DNA of 10,458 nucleotides from Acidocella sp. 35-58-6 (GCA_002281005.1 NCFD01000016.1:1-10458); one strand, 5' to 3'. Positions 1 through 8,560 are shown, counted from the first letter of the stretch. Notes: generated from the sequence alone by a model not told the origin. A program made the numbers and translations.

Positions 1-1526
1 AGCTTCTCTTTGGAGGTGAAGATCCGATAGAGGATGTAGAAGAACACCGCGGTCGATGCACCTGAGATCATGGCACCCACCGAGGACACAAAGTTCCAGC
101 CGGCGAAAGCATCAGGATAATCCGGGTAACGGCGCGGCATACCAGCAAGCCCCAGGAAATGCTGCGGGAAGAAGGTTAGGTTCACACCAATGAAGGTGGT
201 CCAAAAATGCACCTTGCCCCAGAATTCCGGGTAAGGGTGGCCAGACATTTTGCCGATCCAGTAATAAAATCCGGCAAAAATCGCGAACACCGCACCGAGT
301 GAGAGCACATAATGGAAATGTGCGATCAGGAAGTAGTCGTTGTGCAACTCCTGATCCAACCCTGCATTGGCCAGCACCACGCCGGTGGCGCCGCCAATAA
401 CGAACAGGAAGATGAACCCAATCGCCCACAGCATCGGGGTTTTGAACTCGATCGAGCCACCCCACATGGTGGCGATCCACGAGAAGATTTTAATGCCGGT
501 CGGCACCGCAATCACCAGCGTGGCGACTTCAAAATACACCCGGCTGTCAGTTGAGATACCGGAGATGAACATATGATGCGCCCACACCACAAAGCCCACG
601 AAGCCAATAATCACCATGGCATATGCCATGCCAAGATAACCAAACACCGGCTTCTTGGAGAAAGTGGAAACCACATGGCTGATAATGCCGAACGCCGGCA
701 AAATCATGATGTAAACTTCCGGGTGCCCAAAGAACCAGAACAGATGCTGGAACAATACCGGATCACCACCACCGGCTGGCTCGAAGAACGAGGTGCCGAA
801 ATTACGGTCCATAATCAACATGGTCACGGCACCGGCCAGCACCGGAATGGCGAGCAACAGCAGGAAGGCGGTCACCAAAATCGCCCACACAAACAGCGGC
901 ATTTTGTGCATGGTCATGCCAGGAGCACGCATGTTCAAAATGGTAGCAATAAAGTTGATCGCGCCCAGCAGCGAGGAAATACCGGCCAGATGCAGCGAGA
1001 ATAATGAGAAGTCGGTCGCGATACCCGGCGAATAATGCGCGTTGTCGAGCGGCGGATAAATCGTCCAGCCAGCGCCGGTACCATCGCCGATCAACAGGCC
1101 GAGCATCACGAAAATGAAGCCCATCACCAGGAACCAGAAGCTCATATTATTCAGGCGCGGGAAGGCCATGTCGGGTGCGCCGATCATCATCGGCACAAAC
1201 CAGTTGCCAAAACCGCCGATCAAGGCCGGCATCACCATCCAGAAGATCATGATCAAACCATGCGCGGTGATGATCGCATTCCACTCGGTGCCACTGCTGA
1301 CAATATGATTATGCGGATACATCAACTGCGCGCGCATAATCATCGAGAGAATACCGCCAACACACCCGCCGATAACGGCCGACGTAATGTACAGCGTGCC
1401 GATGTCCTTATGATTGGTGCTCATCAACCAGCGGCGCACAAACCCCGGTTTCGCGTGGCCATGCTCGCCATGCGCATCATGTGCGTGGTCGTCGTGGGTA
1501 TGGTCGTCATGTGTCGTGGAGGACAT
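1..1526 (-). CDS. ctaD: Cytochrome c oxidase subunit I (aa3 type), C-terminus cut by window edge
   Basis: Catalytic subunit of the aa3-type haem-copper oxidase. It reduces O2 to water at the haem a3-CuB centre in the inner membrane and pumps protons. 508 codons are present; family members run to about 530, so only a short tail is missing. Seen: TAHG with His89 (haem a ligand), HPEVY with His268, Glu270 and the cross-linking Tyr272, the CuB pair His317-His318, and AHFHYV with His403 (haem a3) and His405 (haem a). D-channel residues sit in GGFGN, GAPDMAF and PRLNN, and the K-channel Lys in TGIKIFSW, so a proton-pumping A-type enzyme is expected. The ATG follows AAGGAGC at good spacing. Residues 6-24 form a soluble extension with eight His alternating with Asp and Ala. 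It lies 31 bp after ctaC, as a two-gene operon. Identification is very secure. Confidence 0.97.
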   Translation of the reverse strand, partial: MSSTTHDDHTHDDHAHDAHGEHGHAKPGFVRRWLMSTNHKDIGTLYITSAVIGGCVGGILSMIMRAQLMYPHNHIVSSGTEWNAIITAHGLIMIFWMVMPALIGGFGNWFVPMMIGAPDMAFPRLNNMSFWFLVMGFIFVMLGLLIGDGTGAGWTIYPPLDNAHYSPGIATDFSLFSLHLAGISSLLGAINFIATILNMRAPGMTMHKMPLFVWAILVTAFLLLLAIPVLAGAVTMLIMDRNFGTSFFEPAGGGDPVLFQHLFWFFGHPEVYIMILPAFGIISHVVSTFSKKPVFGYLGMAYAMVIIGFVGFVVWAHHMFISGISTDSRVYFEVATLVIAVPTGIKIFSWIATMWGGSIEFKTPMLWAIGFIFLFVIGGATGVVLANAGLDQELHNDYFLIAHFHYVLSLGAVFAIFAGFYYWIGKMSGHPYPEFWGKVHFWTTFIGVNLTFFPQHFLGLAGMPRRYPDYPDAFAGWNFVSSVGAMISGASTAVFFYILYRIFTSKEK

Positions 1527-1557
1527 GCCTTCGCGCTCCTTTAAATAAAACAGCAGG

Positions 1558-2457
1558 TCATTTGACGACCGCCAGATCAGCAAATTCGTTAACGGGCAAC
1601 GGTGAGGATAGCGGATGAGGTGTGAACGAATTCATCACATAATTGGCCTGCGCCACCTTAATCCAGGCCATATAATCATCCATCGACACCGCTTTAATCT
1701 CGATCGGCATGGCATCGTGGTTCACGCCGCAAATCTGGTTGCACTGGCCGTAATAAGTGCCAACCTTCGGAATGATGGTCCAACTTGTCACCACCGTGCC
1801 CGGAATGGCGTAGCGCTGCACACCGAGCGACGGCAGGTAAAACCCGTGCAGAACATCCGCACTGGTAATATTAAATTTAATTTTTTTACCCACCGGCACC
1901 ACAATCGGATGATCAACGCTCAAACGGCGGATATCACCCGGCTGCAATTTATCATCAGGCACCATGTAGCTAGTATAATCCAGCCCCGGCACCGACTGGT
2001 ATGAGTATTCCCAGTACCATTGATGACCGGTCACATTGATGGTCATGTACGGGTTGCTGTCGTCGGCCTCATAATAAATCAAACTGATCGAGGGCACGAT
2101 AATTACCGCCAGCAATAGAGTCGGAATGACAATCCAGATCACTTCAATCAGGGTGTTATGGGTAAAATGCGCCGGGGTTTTGTTTTTGCCGGAGCGAAAA
2201 TTGATCATCACATAGACCATCAACAGGCCCACAAACCCCACTATGGCGGCCATGATCCACAGCACATACTTCATCAGCCAGTCGATCCGCGCTTCCATCG
2301 GGCTACCGGCCACCGGCAGCCACATCTGCCAATCATGCGGCGCATTCACATAAGCATCCGCGGCGGCAGTCGGGTCAGCAGATTGCGCAAAGGCCGCGTG
2401 GCCTCCCAGGCCAATCAGCAAAATAATCCCCAAACCCCAACCCAAAACCCGATTCAT
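1558..2457 (-). CDS. ctaC: Cytochrome c oxidase subunit II (CuA subunit)
   Basis: Carries the binuclear CuA centre that takes electrons from cytochrome c and passes them to subunit I. 299 residues from the chosen ATG: a signal peptide (1-24, ending AAFA), two membrane helices (about 58-85 and 100-130), then a periplasmic cupredoxin domain. Seen: the aromatic patch [10 protein letters not shown], and CuA ligands His204, Cys239, Cys243, His247 and Met250 in [12 protein letters not shown]. Two positions differ from the usual form: Gln replaces the common Glu between the cysteines, and the loop after His204 reads QRYAIPGT where many members have a DAxPGR-like motif. An in-frame ATG lies two codons upstream (2463) and the frame stays open to 2550. 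The ATG at 2457 is preferred because AGGA lies 8 nt upstream and the signal peptide starts there. First gene of the ctaC-ctaD pair. Confidence 0.95.
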   Translation of the reverse strand: MNRVLGWGLGIILLIGLGGHAAFAQSADPTAAADAYVNAPHDWQMWLPVAGSPMEARIDWLMKYVLWIMAAIVGFVGLLMVYVMINFRSGKNKTPAHFTHNTLIEVIWIVIPTLLLAVIIVPSISLIYYEADDSNPYMTINVTGHQWYWEYSYQSVPGLDYTSYMVPDDKLQPGDIRRLSVDHPIVVPVGKKIKFNITSADVLHGFYLPSLGVQRYAIPGTVVTSWTIIPKVGTYYGQCNQICGVNHDAMPIEIKAVSMDDYMAWIKVAQANYVMNSFTPHPLSSPLPVNEFADLAVVK

Positions 2458-2513
2458 CCGCATTATCCTGAGTACCTGCCCGTTCCGTTTAGCCGACCCG
2501 GTTACGCCCCTCT

Positions 2514-2541
2514 GATATAAGGCCAACCCAAGAAGATCAAG
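2514..2541 (-). promoter_or_regulatory. Weak candidate sigma-70 promoter for ctaCD
   Basis: On the minus strand, CTTGAT (2536-2541) and TTATAT (2515-2520) resemble the alphaproteobacterial CTTGAC/CTATAT pair. The spacer is only 15 nt against a usual 17, so the match is poor. The site lies about 60 bp upstream of the ctaC ATG in the only gap available for a ctaCD promoter. Confidence 0.2.
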
Positions 2542-2574
2542 ACAAAGCAACCGCAGTCTTTTAACTGATTACAA

Positions 2575-2595
2575 AGTTACCTTAATTTTGTAACT
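2575..2595. repeat. Short inverted repeat at the end of pmtA
   Basis: AGTTAC (2575-2580) and GTAACT (2590-2595) form a 6-bp stem with a 9-nt AT-rich loop that covers the pmtA stop codon. It is AT-rich and has no clean T-run, so it is at best a weak terminator between pmtA and ctaC. Confidence 0.3.
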
Positions 2596-3277
2596 GTATG
2601 AGCCGGAACAGGCTCATCGGGCGCATGGACTTAATGGTGGCGGATTTAAGGTCAGTCTCCGCGAACATATGGTTCAAATGGAAGTCCGGGTGCCAACCCA
2701 GCAGTGAGGAAGCCGGTGCCATCGCGCGTTCAACCCACCATACCGGGCCGCGCTCCGCCGCAAAATGATTCACAAATAAAATCGTGCCACCCGGGCGCAC
2801 CACCCGCTTTAACTCAGCCACCAGCGCCTGCGGGTTGGGCACCACGCTCGCCACAAACATCGCCACCGCAATATCAAACTGGCCAGCCTCGAAGCTGGTA
2901 GCCTGCGCGTCCATTTCCAGCAGCGCTTCAATGTTGCGCAAATTCATCCCGGCCACCCGCTCCCGCGCCAGGCCCAGCATATTGGTCGATAAATCAATCC
3001 CCGTGACCCGCTTATCCGCTGCGTAAAGTGGCAAAGCCAGGCCGGTGCCAACGCCCACTTCCAGCACCTTCGGCCCCGGTGCGGTGTTCACCGCCGCCAC
3101 CGCAGCCCGGCGGGCATGGCCGGAAATCAGCCCAAAACCGAAATCATACAACCCGGCCCAGCGCCGGTAGGCTGTACGCACCGCGTCGGCATCCAGCGGG
3201 CGCTTCGGCCCGGTGGCACGCGAGCTTAAGGAACCGACATTAAGTGTTTCAGCCGCGGTGCCGTAAATTTCAGACAT
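2582..3277 (-). CDS. pmtA: PmtA-type phosphatidylethanolamine N-methyltransferase
   Basis: SAM-dependent methyltransferase expected to methylate phosphatidylethanolamine stepwise to phosphatidylcholine at the inner face of the cytoplasmic membrane. 231 residues, close to the Rhodobacter-type PmtA size. Seen: AYRRWAGLYDFGFG (36-49), matching the AYxRWAxxYDxxFG region of that family; the SAM glycine loop EVGVGTG (73-79); the acidic GIDLS strand; and the RVVRPGGTILFVNH region, followed by a tail rich in W, H and P (ERGPVWWVERAMAP, GWHPDF). No membrane helix is visible, as expected for a peripheral enzyme. The ATG at 3277 has AAGGG 6 nt upstream. The frame also opens at a TTG at 3307, which lacks such a site. 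It lies 104 bp after htpG and 124 bp before ctaC. A related small-molecule or quinone methyltransferase is the main alternative; the N-terminal motif argues for PmtA. Confidence 0.82.
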   Translation of the reverse strand: MSEIYGTAAETLNVGSLSSRATGPKRPLDADAVRTAYRRWAGLYDFGFGLISGHARRAAVAAVNTAPGPKVLEVGVGTGLALPLYAADKRVTGIDLSTNMLGLARERVAGMNLRNIEALLEMDAQATSFEAGQFDIAVAMFVASVVPNPQALVAELKRVVRPGGTILFVNHFAAERGPVWWVERAMAPASSLLGWHPDFHLNHMFAETDLKSATIKSMRPMSLFRLIQLQN

Positions 3278-3312
3278 GCAAAACCCTTGATCGTCACAAA
3301 ATTGCAACCGGA

Positions 3313-3338
3313 CCTTGGCCTAGAACAGGGTGCCAAGG
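3313..3338. repeat. Perfect inverted repeat between htpG and pmtA
   Basis: CCTTGGC (3313-3319) and GCCAAGG (3332-3338) are perfect 7-bp arms around a 12-nt loop in the htpG-pmtA gap. Read on the minus strand the hairpin is followed by TCCGGTTGCAATTTTG, so the T-rich part comes late and is short. It could be a weak or partial terminator that separates heat-shock transcription from pmtA, or an RNA-processing site. Confidence 0.4.
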
Positions 3339-3381
3339 CAATGGGCAAACGCATTTTAAGCCTGTTAAGTTTCCCGCAGTT

Positions 3382-5199
3382 TCAGGCTTTTGAGAGTGAC
3401 TCCGCGACGCGTTTGACAAATTCCGCGGGGTTTTCCGGCACCTCGCCTTCCTGCAATTTGGCCAAATCCAGCAGTAATTCCGCCTGTTTCTCGGGCTCAG
3501 GCTGGCTCGCCAACGCCTTGATCCAGCCATGCGCCGGGTTGATCTCCAGCCGGGGTGCCGGGCCAAATACCGGCCGCCCCGCCCGGCGCATCAGCCGCTG
3601 CATTGCCAAATCCGGCCCGGTTTTATCGGCCACCAGCATCGCCGGACTGCCTGACAGCCGCGAGGACGCCACCACCGCCGAGACCTTGGCTCCCAGTGCC
3701 GCCGCCAGTGCCGTGCATAAAGCGGCAATATCCTCCGCCGGTTCCGCCGCCTCAAACAATCCGCTGGCCTGGCTGGCACTTTGAAGTTTCTTTTCCTTGT
3801 AGTTCTCCAACCGGGCCGGCCAGAACGCGTCAATCGCATCGGCCAGCAACAGCACCTCGTAGCCTTTGGTGGCAAAGCCTTCCAATTGCGGCGAGGTCTT
3901 CAGCGCCGCGGCATCAGCGCCCGCCAAATAATAAATCGCCTCCTGGCCTTCCGGCATCCGGGCGATATACTCATCCAAGGTGGTGGCGTCCGCCTTGGTC
4001 GAGGCAAACCGCAGCAGCCCGGCAATTTCCGCGGCATGGCCGGTATCCTCGTAAATACCTTCCTTCAGAATAACGCCAAAATTCTCCTGGAATGGCTTGA
4101 ACTCTTCAGCGTCCTTGGCCTCGCTCTTCAATTCCGAGAGCACACGGTTCACCAGCGCCTTGCGGATTTTATCCAGCACCGGCGTCGATTGCAGAATTTC
4201 GCGGCTCACATTCAGCGGCAAATCCTCGGTATCCACAATGCCCACCACAAAGCTCAGCCACGACGGCAGCAATTTGGCATCATCGGTAATGAACATCCGC
4301 TTCACGTGCAGCCGCACCTTGGAATCGCGGTTCTCCTCCACCGCCATGAACGGCTTCGAGGACGGGATGAACAGCAACGCCGAAAATTCCAGCGTGCCCT
4401 CGGCCCGCCAATGAATTGTCGCCCAGGGCTCGTCAAACATATGGCCGAGATGCCGATAAAACTCGGTGTAATCCTGCTTGGAAATATCCGCCTTGGGCTT
4501 GCGCCACAGCGCCGCCCCTTCGGTGATGGCGGCAAACTTGCCGTCCCGCTCCAGCTCAATGGGGATGGCAATATGGTCCGCCCATTTGCGGATCACATGC
4601 TCAATGCGCATCGGCTCTAAAAAATCCTCGGCATCGGGCTTGATGTGCAGAATAATGGTGGTGCCAGCGTCCTCGCGGCTGGCAGGCATCAGCGTGTATT
4701 GGCCGCGCCCGGCAGATTTCCAAGCCCAAGCATCCGCCGCACCGGCTTTACGCGAAATCACCTCCACCTCATCAGCCACCATGAAGGCGGAGTAGAACCC
4801 AACACCGAACTGCCCGATCAAATTAGGCCGATCCTCTGGCTTGGTATTGGCCAGCGTGGCGGTGAAGGCCGAAGTACCCGAGCGGGCAATGGTGCCCAGA
4901 TGCTCGGCCAGCTCGTCCTTACTCATGCCGGTGCCGGAATCGGCGATGGTGATGGTTTGCGCGAGTTTATCAACCGAGATTTTAATCGCCGGATTTTCCG
5001 GCAGCGCCAGGGTTTCATCAGACAGCGCCATAAACCGCCGCCGGTCAGTGGCATCCGCCGCATTCGCCACCAGTTCGCGCAGAAAAATCTCGCGGTCCGA
5101 ATAGAGCGAATGCACCACCAAATCGAGCAAACGCCCCACTTCGGCACCAAAATTGCGGGTCTCGGGGGCGGCGGTCTCAACAGTATTTGTCTCGGTCAT
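3382..5199 (-). CDS. htpG: Hsp90-family molecular chaperone HtpG
   Basis: Cytosolic ATP-dependent chaperone dimer. 605 residues, slightly short of the usual 620-630. Domains in order: N-terminal GHKL ATPase (about 15-230), middle domain (about 235-450) and C-terminal dimerisation domain, with no eukaryotic MEEVD tail. Seen: the start [20 protein letters not shown]; Glu42 and Asn46 in [10 protein letters not shown], matching the ATP/Mg positions; Asp87 in ADSGTGM; the lid [22 protein letters not shown]; and the middle-domain catalytic-loop Arg333 in [14 protein letters not shown] and ANAADATD are variants of the more common DNGIGM and SNASDA, but the nucleotide-contact residues are kept, so the protein should be active. 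The ATG has GGGAG 8 nt upstream. A heat-shock-type promoter candidate lies just upstream. Divergent from the helicase gene across 75 bp. Confidence 0.97.
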   Translation of the reverse strand: MTETNTVETAAPETRNFGAEVGRLLDLVVHSLYSDREIFLRELVANAADATDRRRFMALSDETLALPENPAIKISVDKLAQTITIADSGTGMSKDELAEHLGTIARSGTSAFTATLANTKPEDRPNLIGQFGVGFYSAFMVADEVEVISRKAGAADAWAWKSAGRGQYTLMPASREDAGTTIILHIKPDAEDFLEPMRIEHVIRKWADHIAIPIELERDGKFAAITEGAALWRKPKADISKQDYTEFYRHLGHMFDEPWATIHWRAEGTLEFSALLFIPSSKPFMAVEENRDSKVRLHVKRMFITDDAKLLPSWLSFVVGIVDTEDLPLNVSREILQSTPVLDKIRKALVNRVLSELKSEAKDAEEFKPFQENFGVILKEGIYEDTGHAAEIAGLLRFASTKADATTLDEYIARMPEGQEAIYYLAGADAAALKTSPQLEGFATKGYEVLLLADAIDAFWPARLENYKEKKLQSASQASGLFEAAEPAEDIAALCTALAAALGAKVSAVVASSRLSGSPAMLVADKTGPDLAMQRLMRRAGRPVFGPAPRLEINPAHGWIKALASQPEPEKQAELLLDLAKLQEGEVPENPAEFVKRVAESLSKA

Positions 5200-5227
5200 T
5201 TAATAATCTCCCTGCAAGCCGAGCGTG

Positions 5228-5256
5228 AGTTAGGCGCGGTAGAGAAAATGTTCAAG
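5228..5256 (-). promoter_or_regulatory. Candidate RpoH (sigma-32-like) promoter of htpG
   Basis: On the minus strand, CTTG (5253-5256) is followed by 18 nt and CCTAACT (5228-5234). The alphaproteobacterial heat-shock promoter form is CTTG, N17-18, CYTATNT, so there is one mismatch in the -10 box and the spacing fits. Transcription would begin near 5220 and leave a leader of about 20 nt carrying the GGGAG ribosome binding site. RpoH control of htpG is common in bacteria, which supports the reading. Confidence 0.5.
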
Positions 5257-5274
5257 AATTGACGCTTGCAATCA

Positions 5275-7797
5275 ATGGCATTCACCCCAACACTTGAGCC
5301 CATGTCCGGATTCTCCCCCAGGGTGAAGGCTGTTCTCGGCCCCACCAATACCGGCAAGACGCATCTTGCGATCGAGCGGATGCTTGGCCATTCCTCGGGC
5401 ATCATTGGCTTCCCCCTCAGGCTGCTGGCGCGCGAAAACTACGACCGGATGGTACTGCGCAAGGGCGTTAAAAATGTCGGCCTCATTACCGGCGAGGAAA
5501 AAATCGTGCCCCCGGGTGCTAAATATTTCTCCTGCACGGTAGAGGCCATGCCGCTTGATAGGCGGGTGGAATTCCTGGCGGTCGATGAAATCCAGCTCTG
5601 TGCCGACCCTGACCGCGGCCATATCTTCACTGACCGCCTGTTGCACGCCCGCGGGCTGGTGGAAACCATGTTCCTGGGTGCTGAGACCATCCGGCGCTTG
5701 CTCAAACGGCTGATCCCGGATGCCGAGATCGAAACCCGCCCCCGGCTGTCCGACCTCACCTACGCTGGCCCCGCCAAACTCTCCCGCCTGCCGCCGCGCT
5801 CGGCCATCGTGGCGTTTTCCAGCACCGAGGTTTACGCCATTGCCGAGGCCGTGCGGCGCCGCCGCGGCGGCTGCGCGGTGGTGATGGGCCGTCTATCCCC
5901 CCGTACGCGCAACGCCCAGGTGGCGCTGTATCAAGCCAAGGAGGTGGATTTCCTGGTGGCGACGGACGCCATCGGCATGGGCCTCAATATGGATGTCGAC
6001 CATGTCGCCTTCGCGGGTCTCTCGAAGTTCGACGGCCACCGCCCGCGCCTGCTGCAAGCCCCGGAGGTCGCACAAATCGCGGGGCGCGCCGGACGCGGCA
6101 TGCGCGATGGCACCTTTGGCGTGACAGCGAACTGCCCGCCGCTGGCCGATGAGTTGGTGAACGCCGTGGAGAGCCACGCTTTCGAGCCGCTGGAACAACT
6201 CTGCTGGCGCAATTCCGCGCTCGATTTCACCTCCACCGACACCCTGCTGGCCAGCCTCATGCAGCCCCCACCGGTGCCCGGCCTGGTGCGCGGCCAGGAC
6301 GCCACCGACGCCAAGACCCTGGCCACACTCTCGATGGACCCGGACATCCGCAAAACGGCGCAAGGCCGCATTGCCACCCGTATGTTGTGGGATTCCTGCC
6401 AGATCCCTGATTTCCGCAAACTCGCCAATGACTGGCACGCCAAACTCTGCGCCCGCGTATTTTTGCATCTGCGCCGCGACAAAACCCTGCCGGTGGACTG
6501 GATCGCCAGCCAGTTCGAGGGGCTGGATAAAACCGAGGGCGATATCGATACCCTGATGCAGCGTCTGGCCGACGTGCGCGTTTGGGCCTATATCACCGCC
6601 CGGGCGGATTGGATGAAAGATGCCATCCCCTGGCAAAACCGTGCCCGCGAGATCGAGGATAAAATCGCGGACACGCTGCACGAAAAACTGATGGCACGGT
6701 TTGTCGATAAACGGGCGGCACATTTAACCAGGCGGCTGGAGGCGAAAGAGACGGAAGACCTACTCTCAGTGGTATCAGCGCGTGGCGTGGTGCTGGTGGA
6801 AGGCCATGAAGTTGGCCGGATCGACGGCTTTCAGTTTCACCCCGACCCCTCAACCCAGGGCCAGGAGAAAAAACTGGTGCTGCGGGCGGCCAGGCGCGCC
6901 TTGGCGCAGGAAATGCCGCGGCGGATTCTCCGCGCCGAAATGGCCCCTGATACCGAATTCAGCGTCTCACCGGCCCAGCGTATTATCTGGGAAGGTGCCG
7001 AAATTGCCCGGCTGCGGAAGGGGGCCAGTATCATGCGCCCGGCCGTGGATATTCTGCCCAGCGAGTTTATCGACGGTGCCGCGCGTGAACGCCTGCGTAT
7101 AAGGCTGGCCGCCTACATGGCCGCCAGTGTGGACGCCAAACTGGCACCGCTGGCCGCCGTGATGGCCGCACCGCCGCCCGCCCTGCGCGGCGTGGTGCAC
7201 CGGCTCGGTGAAGCCCTGGGCGTGCTGCCGGGTGAAATCGGTACCCAAGCCGAAAAAGCCGCGCTGAAGCCACTCGGCATCGTAGCCGGACGCTTCGCTT
7301 TGTTTATGCCCGCCCTATTAAAACCCAACGCCGCCGCCATGCGGGCCTTGCTCTGGGCGCTGTGGAACGGCGTGGAAACACCCCGCCTGCCACCCGCCGG
7401 GCTGGTCTCCATCCCCGCCTCCAGCAACCCGGATTTTGCCTTCATGATGGGCTGGCTGCCGGCTGGTCCCGTCATGCTGCGCCTGGATATCGCCGAAAAG
7501 CTTGGCGGCGAATTACATTACCTGATCCGCAAACAACCGGTGGTGCTGCCGGCTAACCTCGCATCGCGCATGTCGCTGAAGCCAGAGCACCTGCCAACCG
7601 TGCTGAATATCCTGGGCCTGCGAATTATTCCCGCCGCCACCCTGGGGTCAAAATTCTTCGGCCCTCCTACCCCGCCATTGCTGGCGCGGCGCAAACATGT
7701 CGCGGTAAAGCCAGCCGCGCCGCCGCCACCGCCGCCGGAGCCCTTGCCTGATAGCCCGTTCGCAGCCCTGGCGGCTTTAAGGCGTACCGCCTCCTGA
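5275..7797 (+). CDS. SUV3-like DExH-box RNA helicase
   Basis: Homologue of the mitochondrial SUV3 helicase, expected to unwind RNA in the cytoplasm using ATP. In mitochondria the partner is an exoribonuclease (PNPase in human); a degradation role here is inferred. 840 residues. Seen: Walker A GPTNTGKT (22-29); the SUV3-type motif II VDEIQL (103-108) in place of DEAD; SST around motif III/IV; ATDAIGMGLNMDVD (motif V); and QIAGRAGR (267-274, motif VI). A long C-terminal part has no motif I can name and ends in a proline run plus SPFAALAAL. The start is uncertain: a TTG at 5266, ATG at 5275 and ATG at 5302 are in frame and none has a clear ribosome binding site. No convincing promoter was seen in the 75-bp gap to htpG. 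Its TGA overlaps the next ATG (TGATG), implying translational coupling. Confidence 0.9.
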   Translation: MAFTPTLEPMSGFSPRVKAVLGPTNTGKTHLAIERMLGHSSGIIGFPLRLLARENYDRMVLRKGVKNVGLITGEEKIVPPGAKYFSCTVEAMPLDRRVEFLAVDEIQLCADPDRGHIFTDRLLHARGLVETMFLGAETIRRLLKRLIPDAEIETRPRLSDLTYAGPAKLSRLPPRSAIVAFSSTEVYAIAEAVRRRRGGCAVVMGRLSPRTRNAQVALYQAKEVDFLVATDAIGMGLNMDVDHVAFAGLSKFDGHRPRLLQAPEVAQIAGRAGRGMRDGTFGVTANCPPLADELVNAVESHAFEPLEQLCWRNSALDFTSTDTLLASLMQPPPVPGLVRGQDATDAKTLATLSMDPDIRKTAQGRIATRMLWDSCQIPDFRKLANDWHAKLCARVFLHLRRDKTLPVDWIASQFEGLDKTEGDIDTLMQRLADVRVWAYITARADWMKDAIPWQNRAREIEDKIADTLHEKLMARFVDKRAAHLTRRLEAKETEDLLSVVSARGVVLVEGHEVGRIDGFQFHPDPSTQGQEKKLVLRAARRALAQEMPRRILRAEMAPDTEFSVSPAQRIIWEGAEIARLRKGASIMRPAVDILPSEFIDGAARERLRIRLAAYMAASVDAKLAPLAAVMAAPPPALRGVVHRLGEALGVLPGEIGTQAEKAALKPLGIVAGRFALFMPALLKPNAAAMRALLWALWNGVETPRLPPAGLVSIPASSNPDFAFMMGWLPAGPVMLRLDIAEKLGGELHYLIRKQPVVLPANLASRMSLKPEHLPTVLNILGLRIIPAATLGSKFFGPPTPPLLARRKHVAVKPAAPPPPPPEPLPDSPFAALAALRRTAS

Positions 7798-8072
7798 TGC
7801 CGGAGGACGAGGATAAAGCCTGGCAGCGGCTGGACAAATTTTTGTTTTTCGCCCGCTTCTGCAAAAGCCGGGCGGTGGCCAGCACCTTGATCGAGACTGG
7901 GGCGGTGCGCATCAACCGGCAGCCCACCGTTAAACCGCACGCCAAATTACGCCCCAACGACATCATCACCCTGCCGCTCCCCGCCGGGGTGGTGGTGGTG
8001 AGGGTGCTGGCCCTGAGCCTACGGCGCGGCCCCGCCGCCGCCGCCCGATCACTCTACGAGGAACTTGTGTAA
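7797..8072 (+). CDS. S4-domain RNA-binding protein, Hsp15 (HslR) family
   Basis: Small basic RNA-binding protein of 91 residues. An S4 domain fills residues 10-70: RLDKFLFFARFCKSRAVA (11-28) then the IETGAVRIN and RPNDIITL segments typical of the fold. The tail RRGPAAAARSLYEEL matches the end of Hsp15. In E. coli Hsp15 binds free 50S subunits carrying stalled nascent chains and helps recycle them. That role here is inferred from family. The E. coli protein is longer at its C-terminus (about 133 residues), so this is the short form. The ATG overlaps the helicase stop codon by one base, so the two proteins are likely made together and may act on related RNA substrates. A weak heat-shock link (Hsp15, HtpG next door) is notable but unproven. 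Confidence 0.88.
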   Translation: MPEDEDKAWQRLDKFLFFARFCKSRAVASTLIETGAVRINRQPTVKPHAKLRPNDIITLPLPAGVVVVRVLALSLRRGPAAAARSLYEELV

Positions 8073-8074
8073 CC

Positions 8075-8104
8075 CTTGCGCAAATTTACATCCACGCGCA
8101 TATC
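8075..8104 (+). promoter_or_regulatory. Weak candidate promoter for fdxA
   Basis: CTTGCG (8075-8080), an 18-nt spacer and CATATC (8099-8104) loosely match CTTGAC/CTATAT. It lies in the 64-bp gap between the S4 gene and fdxA. That gap is long enough for a separate promoter, although read-through from the helicase operon is equally possible. Confidence 0.25.
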
Positions 8105-8136
8105 CGGCTCAAATTGTCGATTTTTAGGAGTGGTTG

Positions 8137-8469
8137 ATGACCTACGTGGTCACCGAAAATTGCATTAAGTGTAAGTTCATGGATTGCGTGGAAGTCTGCC
8201 CGGTGGACTGCTTCTACGTGGGCGAAAACATGCTGGTCATTCACCCCGATGAGTGCATCGACTGCGGCGTGTGCGAACCCGAATGCCCGGCCGAAGCCAT
8301 TTTGCCCGACAGCGACAACCGCGCCACCGCCTGGATCGAGCGCAACCGCGATTTAGCCAAATCCTGGCCGAATATCACCCGCAAGGGCACCCCGCCGGAT
8401 GATGCCGATGAGTGGAAAGACAAACCCGGCAAAGAGGCCCTACTGTCGCTGGAGCCCGGCCAACCATAG
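8137..8469 (+). CDS. fdxA: Seven-iron ferredoxin FdxA ([3Fe-4S][4Fe-4S])
   Basis: Small cytoplasmic electron carrier, 110 residues, very like Azotobacter ferredoxin I. Seen: Cys9, Cys17 and Cys50 in the positions of the [3Fe-4S] ligands; Cys21, Cys40, Cys43 and Cys46 for the [4Fe-4S] cluster; and the extra Cys12 and Cys25 that correspond to the non-ligand cysteines of ferredoxin I. The segment [11 protein letters not shown] and the second motif [11 protein letters not shown] are near-identical to the family. The tail WPNITRKG is also typical. The ATG at 8137 is chosen because AGGAG lies 6 nt upstream and the family begins MxYVVTxNC. A TTG one codon earlier is in frame. Partner enzymes are not visible. 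Neighbours are the helicase/S4 pair upstream and carD downstream, a gene order I recall from other alphaproteobacteria. Confidence 0.97.
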   Translation: MTYVVTENCIKCKFMDCVEVCPVDCFYVGENMLVIHPDECIDCGVCEPECPAEAILPDSDNRATAWIERNRDLAKSWPNITRKGTPPDDADEWKDKPGKEALLSLEPGQP

Positions 8470-8485
8470 GTTTGCACCTTGCTCG

Positions 8486-8514
8486 CGTGACGTAACCCGG
8501 TTTTTATGATATAT
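8486..8514 (+). promoter_or_regulatory. Candidate sigma-70 promoter for carD
   Basis: CGTGAC (8486-8491), exactly 17 nt, then ATATAT (8509-8514). Each hexamer matches the alphaproteobacterial CTTGAC/CTATAT consensus at five of six positions. Transcription would start near 8521, giving a leader of about 46 nt before the carD ATG. This leader contains the hairpin at 8541-8560. Confidence 0.4.
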
Positions 8515-8534
8515 GGCATTCCCGTGAACCGGGT
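8495..8534. repeat. Inverted repeat spanning the carD promoter region
   Basis: ACCCGGTT (8495-8502) and AACCGGGT (8527-8534) are perfect 8-bp arms 24 nt apart. They bracket the candidate -10 box and predicted start site of carD. This could be an operator pair for a repressor or autoregulator, or a loose hairpin at the end of the fdxA transcript; no T-run follows the right arm. Confidence 0.45.
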
Positions 8535-8540
8535 GAATGA

Positions 8541-8560
8541 CCCCGGTAGTCGTATCGGGG
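8541..8560 (+). promoter_or_regulatory. Hairpin covering the carD ribosome binding site
   Basis: CCCCGGTA pairs with TATCGGGG through eight base pairs (one G-U) around a GTCG tetraloop. The right arm supplies the GGGG of the GGGGAG ribosome binding site, and the start codon follows at 8567. In RNA the structure would hide most of the Shine-Dalgarno, suggesting translational control of carD. Confidence 0.45.

Noticed and set aside
1035-1544. 169-codon plus-strand frame rich in His
   Set aside because: Antisense shadow of ctaD. The coding frame on the minus strand has every haem-copper ligand.
3278-3307. TTG-initiated ten-residue extension of pmtA
   Set aside because: The ATG at 3277 has AAGGG at good spacing and the extra residues show no family similarity.
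3781-4620. 279-codon plus-strand frame
   Set aside because: It lies wholly antisense to htpG, whose motifs are intact. The translation has no recognisable domain and reflects third-position GC bias.
5893-6723. 276-codon minus-strand frame
   Set aside because: Antisense to the SUV3-like helicase between its motif V region and the middle of the protein; no motif or ribosome binding site.
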